Part shown: positions 10,180 to 18,615 of the stretch, in pieces
Numbering within the stretch: position 1 is the first letter of the stretch
Layout: every line of letters begins with the position of its first letter
Assembly (NCBI GenBank): GCA_946480465.1
Contig: CAMLJY010000009.1
Span: 1 to 64,000, forward strand
From: an uncultured Burkholderiales bacterium
GTDB lineage: Bacteria > Pseudomonadota > Gammaproteobacteria > Burkholderiales > Burkholderiaceae
Direction of reading: 5' to 3'
Length of the DNA stretch: 64,000 nt
Translations under genes and position numbers: made by a program
Notes under the pieces: generated by a model
What the model was told of the DNA's origin: nothing
Seen by the model: the letters and a program-made list of their open reading frames with translations, nothing else
Database searches by the model: none

Positions 10180-10192
10180 CCGGCACATGAAG

Positions 10193-10217
10193 AAGGCGGC
10201 CCGCGGGCCGCCTTTCT
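10193..10217 (+). terminator. Intrinsic terminator after the binding-protein gene
   Basis: A 10-bp perfect stem (AAGGCGGCCC / GGGCCGCCTT) with a GC turn is followed by TTCT. It lies 14 bases after the 8593-10179 stop and also before the end of the convergent DUF1841 gene, so it may work both ways. Confidence 0.85.
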
Positions 10218-10266
10218 CGCAGCGTCGGGGCAGCTGGTCGCTCGTTGCGGCGCCTGATGCGGGATT

Positions 10267-10698
10267 TCAGCGCGTCGCGCGCCGGCGCACCTTGTCGAGG
10301 TAGGCGTGGCCATCGGGCGGCAGCCCGCTGCGCTGCGATTCCCAGATCATCTCGCCCAGCGCTTCCATCGCCTCGTGCTGGGCCTCGTGCAGCGAATTGC
10401 GCCTGGCGGCCAGCAGCTCCACGGCCTGGCGGATGCCCGAGGGTTGGTCGATGCTGCATTGCTCGCTGATCGACAGGTGCATCGCCAGATGGAGGAAGGG
10501 ATTGGTGCGGCCGTCCTCCACCGTGTAGCTCGCGGCCAGCGCGGCGTCGAGATCGGCCAGCTCGGCGTGGTACTCCGGGTGCTCTGCGATCCAGCCGGCG
10601 GCGAGGGTCTCGATCGGCGACAGCACCTCGCCGGCGCGCTGCTTGCGGTGCGTCTCGCAGAAGAAGCGGCGCACGTCGTGTTGGGAAGGCTGGAACAT
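10267..10698 (-). CDS. DUF1841 family protein
   Basis: A 143-residue soluble protein of a family of unknown function widespread in beta- and gammaproteobacteria. Family marks are the opening MFQPSQHDVRRFFCETHRK, the block LSPIETLAAGWIAEHPEYH, and NPFLHLAMHLSISEQ followed by helical text. The His-rich spacing (H near 61, 81 and 85) hints at a metal site, but no function is established. The start is the ATG at 10698, which matches the usual family N-terminus; a frame 16 codons longer exists. It is a single gene, divergent from a TSUP exporter. Confidence 0.9.
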   Translation of the reverse strand: MFQPSQHDVRRFFCETHRKQRAGEVLSPIETLAAGWIAEHPEYHAELADLDAALAASYTVEDGRTNPFLHLAMHLSISEQCSIDQPSGIRQAVELLAARRNSLHEAQHEAMEALGEMIWESQRSGLPPDGHAYLDKVRRRATR

Positions 10699-10865
10699 CC
10701 CACAATTGTCCGCTTCGATGCTTCGCGTGCCCGCGCCCGGCTTCACATGACCCTCCGCGCATGCCAGAGCCCGGCCGCGACGCCACCGGCCAGCGCGCGC
10801 AGCCGCCAGCGGGCCGATGGGGCGGCGGCTCGCGCGGACGCGCGTGGCCGGGTGCGGGAGGTCTC

Positions 10866-11621
10866 GTGATCACCGACCCGGCCTTCTATGCCGTCGCCTT
10901 GCCGGCGGTGCTGTTGATGGGCATCAGCAAGAGCGGCTTCGGCGCCGGTTTCGGCGCGCTGGCCACGCCGCTGATGGCGCTGGCGATTCCGGTGCCGCAG
11001 GCCGCGGCCATCATGCTGCCGCTGCTGGCGATCATGGATGCATTCGGCCTGAAGGCGCTGTGGCGCGAGATCGACCGCGGGCTGATGAAGCTGCTGCTGC
11101 CGGCGGGGCTGCTGGGCACCTTGATCGGCACGGCGTCATTCGGGCTCTTGCAGCCAAAGACCGTGGCCGGGCTGGTGGGTGCCATCACGCTGGTGTTCCT
11201 GGCCATTCGCACGCTGTTCCCGCCGCGCGCCGACGCGCCGCCGCCCTCGAAGGCGCTGGGCTTCGCGGTGGGGGCGGTGTCCGGCTTCACCAGCTTCGTG
11301 GCGCATGCCGGCGGCCCGCCGATCGGCTTCTACCTGCTGCCGCTGAAGCTGCCGCTGAAGCTGCCGCCGATCCGCTTCACCGCCACGCTGGCGGTGTTCT
11401 TCGCCGCGGTGAACCTGAGCAAGTGGATCCCGTACGCGGCGCTGGGCCTGATCGACCTGGCCAACATGGGCACCTCGCTGGTGCTGGCGCCGCTGGCCCC
11501 GCTGGGCGTGTGGCTGGGGGTGCGCATCGTGCGGGTGGTACCGCAGGTGCTGTTCTACCGGCTGTTCAGCCTCGGCATGCTGCTGACCGGCGCCAAGCTG
11601 CTCTGGGACGCGTTGCGCTGA
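10866..11621 (+). CDS. TSUP family transporter (TauE/SafE-like)
   Basis: A 251-residue polytopic membrane protein with about eight hydrophobic segments and the family glycine-rich motif GISKSGFGAGFGALATPLMAL near the N-terminus, repeated in diverged form in the second half (GFTSFVAHAGGPPIGFYLLPL). The family exports sulfite or organosulfonates or moves other small anions. A GTG start at 10866 is chosen because GGGAGG lies four bases upstream and the protein then begins at the expected place. The tandem LPLKLPLKLP near residue 160 comes from a short in-frame duplication. Its TGA abuts the kefC stop (TGATCA). Confidence 0.88.
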   Translation: MITDPAFYAVALPAVLLMGISKSGFGAGFGALATPLMALAIPVPQAAAIMLPLLAIMDAFGLKALWREIDRGLMKLLLPAGLLGTLIGTASFGLLQPKTVAGLVGAITLVFLAIRTLFPPRADAPPPSKALGFAVGAVSGFTSFVAHAGGPPIGFYLLPLKLPLKLPPIRFTATLAVFFAAVNLSKWIPYAALGLIDLANMGTSLVLAPLAPLGVWLGVRIVRVVPQVLFYRLFSLGMLLTGAKLLWDALR

Positions 11622-13472
11622 TCAGTCACGCGGCGCGCCGTCCCGCTGCGCCGGATCGACCCAGCCGTGGCGGTGGCGCTGCGCGGCGGCGTCGGCCCGC
11701 TCCTGTGCCCACAGGGCCTCCAGCTGCTGGCGCCCGGCCTTGGCCAGTGCGATCAGCTTCTGCTGGTCGCCCAGGTGCGGCGCCATCTGCTCGACCAGCT
11801 CCACGTTGTGCCGGCGATAGCGCAGCGCCTGCTGGCGCGCGGTGTGCGGCGCCCAGCCAAGTTGTTCCAGCACGCTGCGGGCGCTCATCAGCGCGGAGTC
11901 CAGCGTTTCGCGCTCGATCAGCGCCACGCCCAGCTGCCGCAGCCGGTAGTAGTGGGTGACGTTGCGGGCCCTCGCCACGATGGCCAGGTGCGGGAAATGC
12001 TCGCGCACCAGCCTGGCCACGCTGATGCTCTGCTCCACGTCGTCGATCGCCAGCGCGAACACCTTGGCATGCTCGGCACCGGCCACGCGCAGCAGGTCCA
12101 GCCGCGAGGCGTCGCCATAGAACACCTTCCAGCCGAAGCGGCGGATGGCCTCCACCTGGTCGGCGTCGTGCTCCAGCACGGTCGCCTCCAGGCCGTTGGC
12201 GTTGAGCAGCCGTCCTATCGTCTGACCGTAGCGGCCAAAGCCCGCGATGATGACCGGCGCGTGCTGCGGCACGTCGATCTCCTTCAGCTGCGGGCCGTCG
12301 CGGCGCGCGGCCAGGCGCGGGGTCACCCAGCGTTCGGTGGCCACGAGCAACAACGGCGTCAGCAGCATCGACAAGGCCACCGCCGCCACCAGGAACGACG
12401 ACGCGCCGGCACCGATCACGCCGCCCTGCTGTGCGGTCTGGAACACCACGAAGCCGAACTCGCCGCCCTGCGCCAGCAGGATGCCGAACACCGGCCGTTC
12501 GGCCAGCGGCAGCGGCATGGCGCGCGCCATCAGCGCCAGCACCACCGCCTTCACCACCAGGAAGCCCAGCACCACGGCGGCGATGCGGCCCGGGTGCTGC
12601 GCGATCACCGCGAAGTCGATGCTCATGCCCACCGCGATGAAGAACAGCCCCAGCAGCAGGCCCTTGAAGGGCTCGAGGTCGGTCTCCAGCTCGCGGCGGT
12701 ATTCGCTTTCGGCCAGCAGTACACCGGCCAGGAACGCGCCCAAGGCCATCGACAGGCCCACCGCCTGCATCAGCGCCGCGGTGGCGACCACCAGCAGCAG
12801 CGCGGCGGCGGTGAAGATCTCCGGCGTCCTGCTGCCGGCGATCCAGCGCAGCGCCGGCCGCAGCAGCAGACGGCCGCCGAAGATGATCAGCGCGATGACG
12901 CCGAAGGCCTTGGCCGCGCCCAGCCAGCCGGTGTGCGGATCGTCGACCGCGCCGCCGGCCACCAGCAGCGGGATCACCGCCAGGATGGGGATGGCCGCGA
13001 TGTCCTGCAGCAGCGCCACCGAGAGCACGCCCTGGCCGGCATGGGTGGCCATCAGGTTGCGCTCGGCCAGCACGCCCAGGCCGATGGCGGTCGAGGACAT
13101 GCCCAGGCCCAGGCCGGCCACCAGCGCCAGGCGCCAGTCCGCGCCCAGCGCGGTGCCGGCCGCGGTGATCAGCGCCGCGCTGCCGAAGAGCTGCACGCTG
13201 CCCCAGCCGAAGATCGGCCTGCGCATCGCCCACAGCCGGCGCGGCTCCAGTTCCAGGCCCACCAGGAACAGCATCAGCACCACGCCGAACTCGGCGATGT
13301 GCAGCATCGATTGCGCATCGGTCACCAGCTTCAGGCCCCAGGGCCCGATGACGATGCCCGCGGCCAGGTAGCCGATGATCGAACCGAGGCCCAGCAGCCG
13401 CGCGATAGGCACCGCCAGCACCGCCGCCGCCAGGTAGACGAGGCTGCTGGACAGCCAGTTGCCGTGTTCCAT
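11622..13472 (-). CDS. kefC: CPA2 family K+/H+ antiporter (KefB/KefC-like)
   Basis: A 616-residue inner-membrane antiporter. Residues 1 to about 385 hold about 12 hydrophobic segments of the Na_H_exchanger fold (for example GIVIGPWGLKLV and LGLGMSSTAIGLGVLAERN). A cytosolic RCK/TrkA-N domain follows (VIIAGFGRYGQTIGRLLNANG, with a GxGxxG-type nucleotide site) and then a helical tail. Kef systems release K+ and acidify the cytosol when glutathione-electrophile adducts bind. The partner kefF-like gene is 18 bp upstream on the same strand, which supports the Kef assignment over a plain Na+/H+ exchanger. Whether KefB or KefC is the closer relative is not decided here. Confidence 0.88.
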   Translation of the reverse strand: MEHGNWLSSSLVYLAAAVLAVPIARLLGLGSIIGYLAAGIVIGPWGLKLVTDAQSMLHIAEFGVVLMLFLVGLELEPRRLWAMRRPIFGWGSVQLFGSAALITAAGTALGADWRLALVAGLGLGMSSTAIGLGVLAERNLMATHAGQGVLSVALLQDIAAIPILAVIPLLVAGGAVDDPHTGWLGAAKAFGVIALIIFGGRLLLRPALRWIAGSRTPEIFTAAALLLVVATAALMQAVGLSMALGAFLAGVLLAESEYRRELETDLEPFKGLLLGLFFIAVGMSIDFAVIAQHPGRIAAVVLGFLVVKAVVLALMARAMPLPLAERPVFGILLAQGGEFGFVVFQTAQQGGVIGAGASSFLVAAVALSMLLTPLLLVATERWVTPRLAARRDGPQLKEIDVPQHAPVIIAGFGRYGQTIGRLLNANGLEATVLEHDADQVEAIRRFGWKVFYGDASRLDLLRVAGAEHAKVFALAIDDVEQSISVARLVREHFPHLAIVARARNVTHYYRLRQLGVALIERETLDSALMSARSVLEQLGWAPHTARQQALRYRRHNVELVEQMAPHLGDQQKLIALAKAGRQQLEALWAQERADAAAQRHRHGWVDPAQRDGAPRD

Positions 13473-13490
13473 GTGCGCCCTTGGCCTGCG

Positions 13491-14105
13491 TCAGTCGCCG
13501 CTGGGGCGTTCGTCGGCCGGGACGGTGCGCAGCTCGCAGGCGTCCAGGTCTTCCAGCTCGGGCCAGTCGGGGTAGCGGCGCAGGCGTTCGGCAAAGACTT
13601 GCGCATGCGCGTCGATCGCGGCCTGGCCGGCCCGGTGCGCACCGTGCAGCACGAGGGGCGGCAGGAAGCGCATGCCGGCCAGCGCGGCGGTCTGGTCGTA
13701 GGGCGGCATGAAGGCGTCGAAGAAGTAGCGGTTGTAGCCGTCGGAGCGGTAGGACTGCTCCGAACCGCCGGTGGAGGTGACGAGCCACAGGTCGCGCCCC
13801 GCGAGCCGCGTGCCGCCCGGACCGTAGGCCCAGCCGAAGGCGAACACCTCGTCAAGCCAAAGTTTCATCAGCGGCGGCATGCCGTACCAGTGGATCGGGT
13901 GCAGCCAAACCACCAGCTCGGCGCGTGCCAGGGCCGCCTGCTCGGCCGCGGCATCGACCAGGTAGTCCGGGTACAGGCCGTAGATGTCGCGTATCTCGAC
14001 GGTTAGGCCGTCATCAGCCTGGCGCTGCGCGGCGCGCACCAGGGCGGCGCCGACGCGCGAGTGTTCCAGTTCGGGGTGGGCGACGATCAGCAGCAGGCGG
14101 GCCAT
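13491..14105 (-). CDS. kefF: KefF-like NAD(P)H oxidoreductase, ancillary subunit of the Kef channel
   Basis: A 204-residue flavodoxin-fold protein. Its N-terminus (RLLLIVAHPELEHSRVG) is the FMN phosphate-binding loop of the NQO1/KefF family. WLHPIHWYGMPPLMKLWLDEVFAFGWAYGPGG is the family core that forms the flavin pocket, followed by LVTSTGGSEQSY. KefF proteins are quinone reductases that bind the C-terminal domain of KefC and are needed for full activity. The 18-bp spacing to kefC supports this role. It is divergent from the parA-like gene. Confidence 0.87.
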   Translation of the reverse strand: MARLLLIVAHPELEHSRVGAALVRAAQRQADDGLTVEIRDIYGLYPDYLVDAAAEQAALARAELVVWLHPIHWYGMPPLMKLWLDEVFAFGWAYGPGGTRLAGRDLWLVTSTGGSEQSYRSDGYNRYFFDAFMPPYDQTAALAGMRFLPPLVLHGAHRAGQAAIDAHAQVFAERLRRYPDWPELEDLDACELRTVPADERPSGD

Positions 14106-14230
14106 GGACTGCCGAGTATCCCGAAAACGCCCCGGGCACGGACGCCGTGCCGCGCAGCCGCGGGCCGGTCCGGCGGATGCTCTCGTACCATTGCCGCCAT
14201 TCCGAATCGCGCAACGCCAGGAGGAGCCCC

Positions 14231-14848
14231 ATGCCGGTCATCGTGGTCGCCAATCCCAAGGGCGGCGTCGGCAAGAGCACGTTGTCCACCAACATCGCGG
14301 GCTGGCTGGCCCGGCAGGGCCACGCCGTGATGCTCGGCGACGTCGACCGGCAGCAGTCGTCGCGCCAGTGGCTTGCGCTGCGGCCGCCCCAGCTGGCCGC
14401 CATCCGGGGCTGGGACGTCGATGCGAAGAAGATCGCCCGGCCGCCCAAGGGCACGACCCACGTGGTGCTGGACACCCCGGCCGGCCTGCACGGGCACCGG
14501 CTGGACGAGGTGATGAAGCTGGCGAACAAGCTGCTGGTGCCGATGCAGCCCAGCCTGTTCGACATCCAGGCCACGCATGGCTTCCTGCAGGCGCTGCGCG
14601 AGCACCGCCGTGCCGACGAGGTGGCGATCGGCCTGGTCGGCATGCGGGTCAAGGAACACACGCATTCCAACGAGCACCTCCACGAATTCGTCGCGACCCT
14701 GCCGTTCCCGCTGGTCGCGGACCTGCGCGACACGCAGAACTACGTGCACCTGGCCGCGCGCGGCCTGTCGCTGTGGGACGTTGCGCCGGGACGCGTCGAA
14801 CGCGACCTGGCGCAATGGCAACCGATCCTGCAATGGCTTCAACGATGA
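14231..14848 (+). CDS. Orphan ParA family ATPase
   Basis: A 205-residue P-loop ATPase with the deviant Walker A motif KGGVGKST (residues 10-17) right after VIVVANP, a Walker A' region (MLGDVDRQQSSRQW), and a Walker B-like strand (THVVLDTPAG). The short length and the absence of a DNA-binding domain or a parB neighbour set it apart from chromosomal soj/parA. Orphan ParA proteins of this size position cargoes such as chemosensory clusters or polar machinery. AGGAG lies six bases before the ATG. No cargo protein is recognisable next to it. Confidence 0.88.
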   Translation: MPVIVVANPKGGVGKSTLSTNIAGWLARQGHAVMLGDVDRQQSSRQWLALRPPQLAAIRGWDVDAKKIARPPKGTTHVVLDTPAGLHGHRLDEVMKLANKLLVPMQPSLFDIQATHGFLQALREHRRADEVAIGLVGMRVKEHTHSNEHLHEFVATLPFPLVADLRDTQNYVHLAARGLSLWDVAPGRVERDLAQWQPILQWLQR

Positions 14849-14924
14849 GCGGCCGCGCGCGGCGGCAAGGCGGCGTGCGTCCCCGCTGCGCGAGGCGGTC
14901 ACGCCCTGGCTGGAGGACTGCCCG

Positions 14925-15380
14925 ATGACCGTCACCATCCCGACCCTCGCCTCGCTGCAGTCGCGCATCGGCGAGCACCTGGCCACCAGCGACTGGGTGC
15001 TGGTCGACCAGCAGCGCATCGACCTCTTCGCGCAGGCCACCGGCGACCACCAGTGGATCCACGTCGACCGCGAGAAGGCGGCGGCAGGCCCCTTCGGCAC
15101 CACCATCGCGCATGGTTTCCTGACGCTGTCGCTGATTCCCGAGCTGGCCGAGCGCGCCATGGTGTTCGCGGACGTGAAGATGGGCGTCAACTACGGGCTC
15201 AACCGCGTGCGCTTCACCTCCCCGGTGCCATCGGGCAGCCGGGTGCGCGCGCACTTCGTGCTGAAGGCGTACGAGGCGATCGAGGGTGGCGCGCAGCTGA
15301 CGATGGAGGTCACCGTCGAGCGCGAGGGCGCGCCCAAGCCGGCCTGCGTGGCCGAGGCGGTGTCGCGCCGCTTCGTGTGA
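14925..15380 (+). CDS. MaoC family (R)-specific enoyl-CoA hydratase-like protein
   Basis: A 151-residue hot-dog-fold protein. The catalytic hydratase-2 motif is intact: FAQATGDHQWIHVDREKAAAGPFG holds the Asp-His pair, followed by IAHGFLTLSLIP. Family members hydrate enoyl-CoA thioesters and can feed (R)-3-hydroxyacyl-CoA to polyhydroxyalkanoate synthesis. GGAGG nine bases before the ATG fixes the start. It lies 76 bp downstream of the ParA gene in the same direction, possibly cotranscribed but functionally unrelated. Confidence 0.93.
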   Translation: MTVTIPTLASLQSRIGEHLATSDWVLVDQQRIDLFAQATGDHQWIHVDREKAAAGPFGTTIAHGFLTLSLIPELAERAMVFADVKMGVNYGLNRVRFTSPVPSGSRVRAHFVLKAYEAIEGGAQLTMEVTVEREGAPKPACVAEAVSRRFV

Positions 15381-15468
15381 TGAACCGGCCGGCCGCGCCG
15401 GCTACCATCGCGGGTTCGACCCGCGGCCCCTGGGGCATGCGCGTCGCTGCAATGAAGGTGGTGCAGGG

Positions 15469-16299
15469 ATGAAGGTGTTGCTGATCGATGACGAGCCGTT
15501 GGTGATGGCCGCGGTTGGCTCGGTGATACGCCAGACCGGCGAGGACGTCACCGTGGTGGCGGTCGCCGACGAGGTGGCGGCGGCGCGGACCTTGCGCGCC
15601 GGCCAGGGCTTCGATCTCTGCCTGATGCACATCGAGCCCGAGGAACCGGGCGGTTGCGACGCCTTGATCGGCCTGCGCCGCGACCACCCCGAACTGCCCG
15701 TCGTCGCGCTGTCCGGCAGCGAGCGCCCGTCGGAGGTGGTGCGCATGGTCGAGCTGGGGGCGATGGGTTGCGTGCCGCGCCGGCTCGAAGGCGACCAGAT
15801 GTTCTCGGCGCTGGTCATGGTGTTCTCAGGCGGCGTCTTCATTCCGCCGGTGGTGCTGGGCCTGCTGCAGGGAACGCCGGCCGTCGAGGGCGACACCGTG
15901 CCGTCGGTGATGCGCCCCGCGGCTGGCGAACCCGATGTCGCCGAAGAACCGCCGCCGGCGATGGACGCGGTGGGCGCGCCGGGCACGTCGGCCGCCGGGC
16001 CGGCCTCGCCGGAGGCGGCCGGTGCCGGCCCGCACACGCCGGTTGCCGCCGCCGGCGCGCGTCCGGCCCTGGAGGGCCTGGGCCTGACGCGGCGCCAGTG
16101 CGATGTGCTGGCGCTGCTGCTCAAGGGCCTGCCGAACAAGCTGATCGCGCGCGAGATGAACCTGTCGGTCGACACGGTGAAAGACCACGTCGCCGCGGTA
16201 TTGCGGGCGCTGAACGTCAACTCGCGCACGCAGGCCGTGCTGCGCGTCAGCCAGATGACGCTGACCGCGCCCGGCGGCGGCTGGCGCCTGCCCACCTGA
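15469..16299 (+). CDS. LuxR-type response regulator with a degenerate receiver domain
   Basis: A 276-residue regulator. The N-terminal receiver has the acidic pocket (LLIDDEP, D7-D8), but the position that normally carries the phospho-accepting Asp reads LMHIEP (H54). The conserved Lys near the end of the domain is replaced by Arg (GCVPRRLEGD). A long Ala/Pro/Gly linker (about residues 130-200) leads to a normal LuxR helix-turn-helix (LTRRQCDVLALLLKGLPNKLIAREMNLSVDTVKDHVAAVLRALN; the residues run in order). Phosphorylation by a kinase is therefore unlikely, and regulation may be by dimerisation, ligand or abundance. No histidine kinase is adjacent. Confidence 0.88.
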   Translation: MKVLLIDDEPLVMAAVGSVIRQTGEDVTVVAVADEVAAARTLRAGQGFDLCLMHIEPEEPGGCDALIGLRRDHPELPVVALSGSERPSEVVRMVELGAMGCVPRRLEGDQMFSALVMVFSGGVFIPPVVLGLLQGTPAVEGDTVPSVMRPAAGEPDVAEEPPPAMDAVGAPGTSAAGPASPEAAGAGPHTPVAAAGARPALEGLGLTRRQCDVLALLLKGLPNKLIAREMNLSVDTVKDHVAAVLRALNVNSRTQAVLRVSQMTLTAPGGGWRLPT

Positions 16300-16300
16300 C

Positions 16301-16340
16301 CCCACGCCAGTGGGCGTGCCGGTGGTCCCGCGGGACCACC
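16301..16340. terminator. Double hairpin between convergent genes
   Basis: Two dyads fill the 52-bp gap between the regulator and scpA stops: CCCAC-GCCA-GTGGG (16301-16314 within CCCACGCCAGTGGG) and the perfect 20-bp palindrome GGTGGTCCCG/CGGGACCACC (16321-16340). Neither has a T-run; a bidirectional terminator is the simplest reading. Confidence 0.6.
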
Positions 16341-16351
16341 CCTGCGCCGTC

Positions 16352-17209
16352 TCACGCCGGCTGGTAGGCCAGCCGCACGTAGATGGGTGCGAACGCTTCG
16401 GCCTGCGTCAGCTCGATCAGGCGTTCGCGGGCCAGCTCCAGCATCGCGATGAAGGTCACCACCATCACGGCGGGGCCGCGGCGGGGGTCGAACAACTCGG
16501 GAAACTCGACGAACCGGCGGCCTTGCAGCGTGCGCAGCACGATGCTCATGTGCTCGCGCACCGACAGCTGCTCGCGGCTGATCTTGTGGTGCTGCACCAG
16601 CTTGGCCCGCTTCAGGATGTCCAGCCAGGCGGCCCGCAGGTCGTCCAGCTCCACCTCGGGGAAGCGCGGCTGCAGGCTTTGCTCGATCGTGACCTGGGCG
16701 CGCAGGAAATCACGGCCCAGCAGCGGCAGGCGGTCGAGCCGGCCGGCGGCCAGCTTCATGCGCTCGTATTCCAGCAGGCGGCGCACCAGTTCCGCGCGCG
16801 GATCCTCCGGCTCGGCGCCGTCGTCGGCCTTCTTGGCCGGCAGCAGCATGCGCGACTTGATCTCGATCAGCATCGCCGCCATCAGCAGGTACTCGCTGGC
16901 GAGCTCGAGGTTGCGCTCGCGGATCTGGTCGACGTAGGCCAGGTACTGGCGCGTCACGTCGGCCAGCGGGATGTCGAGGATGTTGAAGTTCTGCTTGCGG
17001 ATCAGGTAGAGCAGCAGGTCCAGCGGGCCTTCGAAGGCCTCGAGGAAGACCTCCAGCGCATCCGGCGGGATGTACAGGTCCTGCGGCAGCCGGAACAGCG
17101 GCTCGCCGTAGAGGCGGGCGACGGCGACGTTGTCCACGGGCAGCACGTCGGGCGCGTCGGGCGGGGGCGTCTCGGCCTCGGCCTGCGGGACCTCGATCTC
17201 GTCATTCAT
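16352..17209 (-). CDS. scpA: Segregation and condensation protein A
   Basis: A 285-residue kleisin subunit of the SMC-ScpAB condensin, which compacts and separates newly replicated origins. The N-terminal ScpA signature is clear after an acidic lead of about 50 residues: FEGPLDLLLYLIRKQNFNILDIPLADVTRQYLAYV spans the SMC-neck-binding helices. SEYLLMAAMLIEIKSRMLLP is the second hallmark, and a C-terminal winged-helix region (VVTFIAMLELARERLIEL) binds the SMC head. It lies 27 bp downstream of the DUF3460 gene. No scpB is in the window. Confidence 0.95.
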   Translation of the reverse strand: MNDEIEVPQAEAETPPPDAPDVLPVDNVAVARLYGEPLFRLPQDLYIPPDALEVFLEAFEGPLDLLLYLIRKQNFNILDIPLADVTRQYLAYVDQIRERNLELASEYLLMAAMLIEIKSRMLLPAKKADDGAEPEDPRAELVRRLLEYERMKLAAGRLDRLPLLGRDFLRAQVTIEQSLQPRFPEVELDDLRAAWLDILKRAKLVQHHKISREQLSVREHMSIVLRTLQGRRFVEFPELFDPRRGPAVMVVTFIAMLELARERLIELTQAEAFAPIYVRLAYQPA

Positions 17210-17236
17210 CGCCGGCGTCCGCTGCGCCGGCGCGCG

Positions 17237-17440
17237 TCACTTGCCACGGGCCTGGTAGACGTAGGGTTGCTGCGGTACGCGGGCCGCGCGGTATTCGGCT
17301 TCCGCGTTGCGATCGATCTGGCGGTCCCACAGCAGGGCGCGGCCGGCGCGCTGTTCGGCCTCGAGCGTGGGCTTGGCCGCCTTCAGCTGGTCGATGAACT
17401 GCGTGACGTCGGACTTGTAGGGCTTCCAGAAGAGCGGCAT
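17237..17440 (-). CDS. DUF3460 family small protein
   Basis: A 67-residue basic protein of a family common in Burkholderiales and usually found beside scpA, as here. Hallmarks are the opening MPLFWKPYKSDVTQFIDQLK, the core LEAEQRAGRALLWDRQ and the ending VPQQPYVYQ. The ATG at 17440 is chosen because it gives the usual family N-terminus. Its function is unknown; the constant link to scpA hints at a part in chromosome organisation, but no experiment is known to me. Confidence 0.9.
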   Translation of the reverse strand: MPLFWKPYKSDVTQFIDQLKAAKPTLEAEQRAGRALLWDRQIDRNAEAEYRAARVPQQPYVYQARGK

Positions 17441-17586
17441 GGCGGCAAGGGCCTTCGAGGGCAGGGGTGACGGGAGCAACCGGGCATTTTAGGTGCGCGG
17501 CGACGGCGCGAGGAGCCGCATGGCGCCGATCGGCCCCGCGGCACTTCCCCAGGACGATGAATGTATTTGGTCACTGCAATCGCGCT

Positions 17587-18606
17587 ATGGTCCCGCGCTA
17601 CCATGCGGCCGCCCGGGACTGGCCTGGGCGCGTTGGGATCTGCGAAGTGTTCACTCATCACCGCCTCGATCAAGGCCCGCGTGCCTGGTGGCCGCGCTGC
17701 GGCAGGCGCGAAGCGGCGCGGCGCGTCGGCGCCTGCCTGCTCGCCGCCTGGGCGTGGGGCGCTGCGCCGGCGCAGGCAGCCGACGGCCCGGTGCTGGTCA
17801 CCATCGTCGAGGGGTCCGCGCTGCTGATCGAGGGCACCCGCAGCCTGCAGGCGGCACCCGGCCTGCGGCTGGCGGCGGGCACCATCGTCGAGACCGCGCC
17901 GACGGCGCAGCTGCTGCGGGTCGAATTCAACGACGGCAGCCTGCTCGACCTGGGACCGGACACCAAGGCCATGCTGCTGCCGCCCGGCCTCGCCGGCTCG
18001 GGCCCGCGCGCGCCGGCCTTCTACCTGCTGCAAGGCTGGGCCAAGCACAGCAGCGGCGGCGCCGCGAAGCCCGGCGGACTGCTGAGCTTTGCCGCTGAGG
18101 GCATGCAGGCCAGCGGGACCACCGTCAGCCGTGCCGCGGACGATGGCCTTCAGCTCTTCGTCGAGACCGGCAATCTGCAGCTGCTGGAGCGCCGCGTGAA
18201 GGCGCCGAACACGCTGGGCCTGAAGGCCGGCGAGTTCTATGCCCGCGACGGCGCCGACCGGGGCCAGGTCACGCCGCGGCCCGCCGCCGGCTTCCTGCCT
18301 TCGGTGCCGCGCGCGTTCCGCGACACCATTCCGTCGCGCGCCGCCGCGCTGAAGGGCAAGCGTCCCGCGCCCCAGGCCGCTCCCAATCCGAGTTATGCGG
18401 CACTGAAGGACTGGCTCACCGCCGAGCCGGTGATCCGCCGCGAATTCCCGCGCCGCTTCGCCGCGCTGGCGAAGGACGCCACGTTCCGCGATGCGCTGCT
18501 GAAGAACCTGGCCGCGCATCCCGAATGGGAGCCGGTGCTGTTCCCGAAGCCGCCGGCCTCGAACCCGTCGACGCCCTACCTGCGCCCCGATTCACCCCGC
18601 TCCTGA
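17587..18606 (+). CDS. FecR domain-containing secreted protein
   Basis: About 339 residues. A hydrophobic export segment (VGACLLAAWAWGAAPAQA) is followed by a FecR-type beta domain (VTIVEGSALLIEG, LAAGTIVETAPTAQLLRVEFNDGSLLDLGPDT). A second beta-rich stretch and a Pro-rich, helical C-terminal tail follow (WLTAEPVIRREFPRRFAALAKD). In classical systems FecR passes an envelope signal to a sigma factor; here none is present. It is instead nine bases ahead of a haem sensor gene and then a kinase gene. The start is uncertain: the ATG at 17587 gives a long lead before the export segment, and a GTG at 17647 gives a more normal signal peptide. Confidence 0.78.
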   Translation: MVPRYHAAARDWPGRVGICEVFTHHRLDQGPRAWWPRCGRREAARRVGACLLAAWAWGAAPAQAADGPVLVTIVEGSALLIEGTRSLQAAPGLRLAAGTIVETAPTAQLLRVEFNDGSLLDLGPDTKAMLLPPGLAGSGPRAPAFYLLQGWAKHSSGGAAKPGGLLSFAAEGMQASGTTVSRAADDGLQLFVETGNLQLLERRVKAPNTLGLKAGEFYARDGADRGQVTPRPAAGFLPSVPRAFRDTIPSRAAALKGKRPAPQAAPNPSYAALKDWLTAEPVIRREFPRRFAALAKDATFRDALLKNLAAHPEWEPVLFPKPPASNPSTPYLRPDSPRS

Positions 18607-18615
18607 AGTGCCGCC

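Noticed and set aside
8554..10188. 544-codon open frame on the minus strand
   Set aside because: Complement of the family 5 binding-protein gene. The sequence is Val/Arg/His-rich noise.
11667..14006. 779-codon open frame on the plus strand
   Set aside because: Antisense to kefC and kefF. The Gln/His/Arg-rich translation has no motif and spans two genuine genes.
17568..17592. TTGGTC...TATGGT promoter-like pair before the FecR-like gene
   Set aside because: The spacer is only 13 bases, too short for sigma-70, and the -10 overlaps one of the two candidate start codons.
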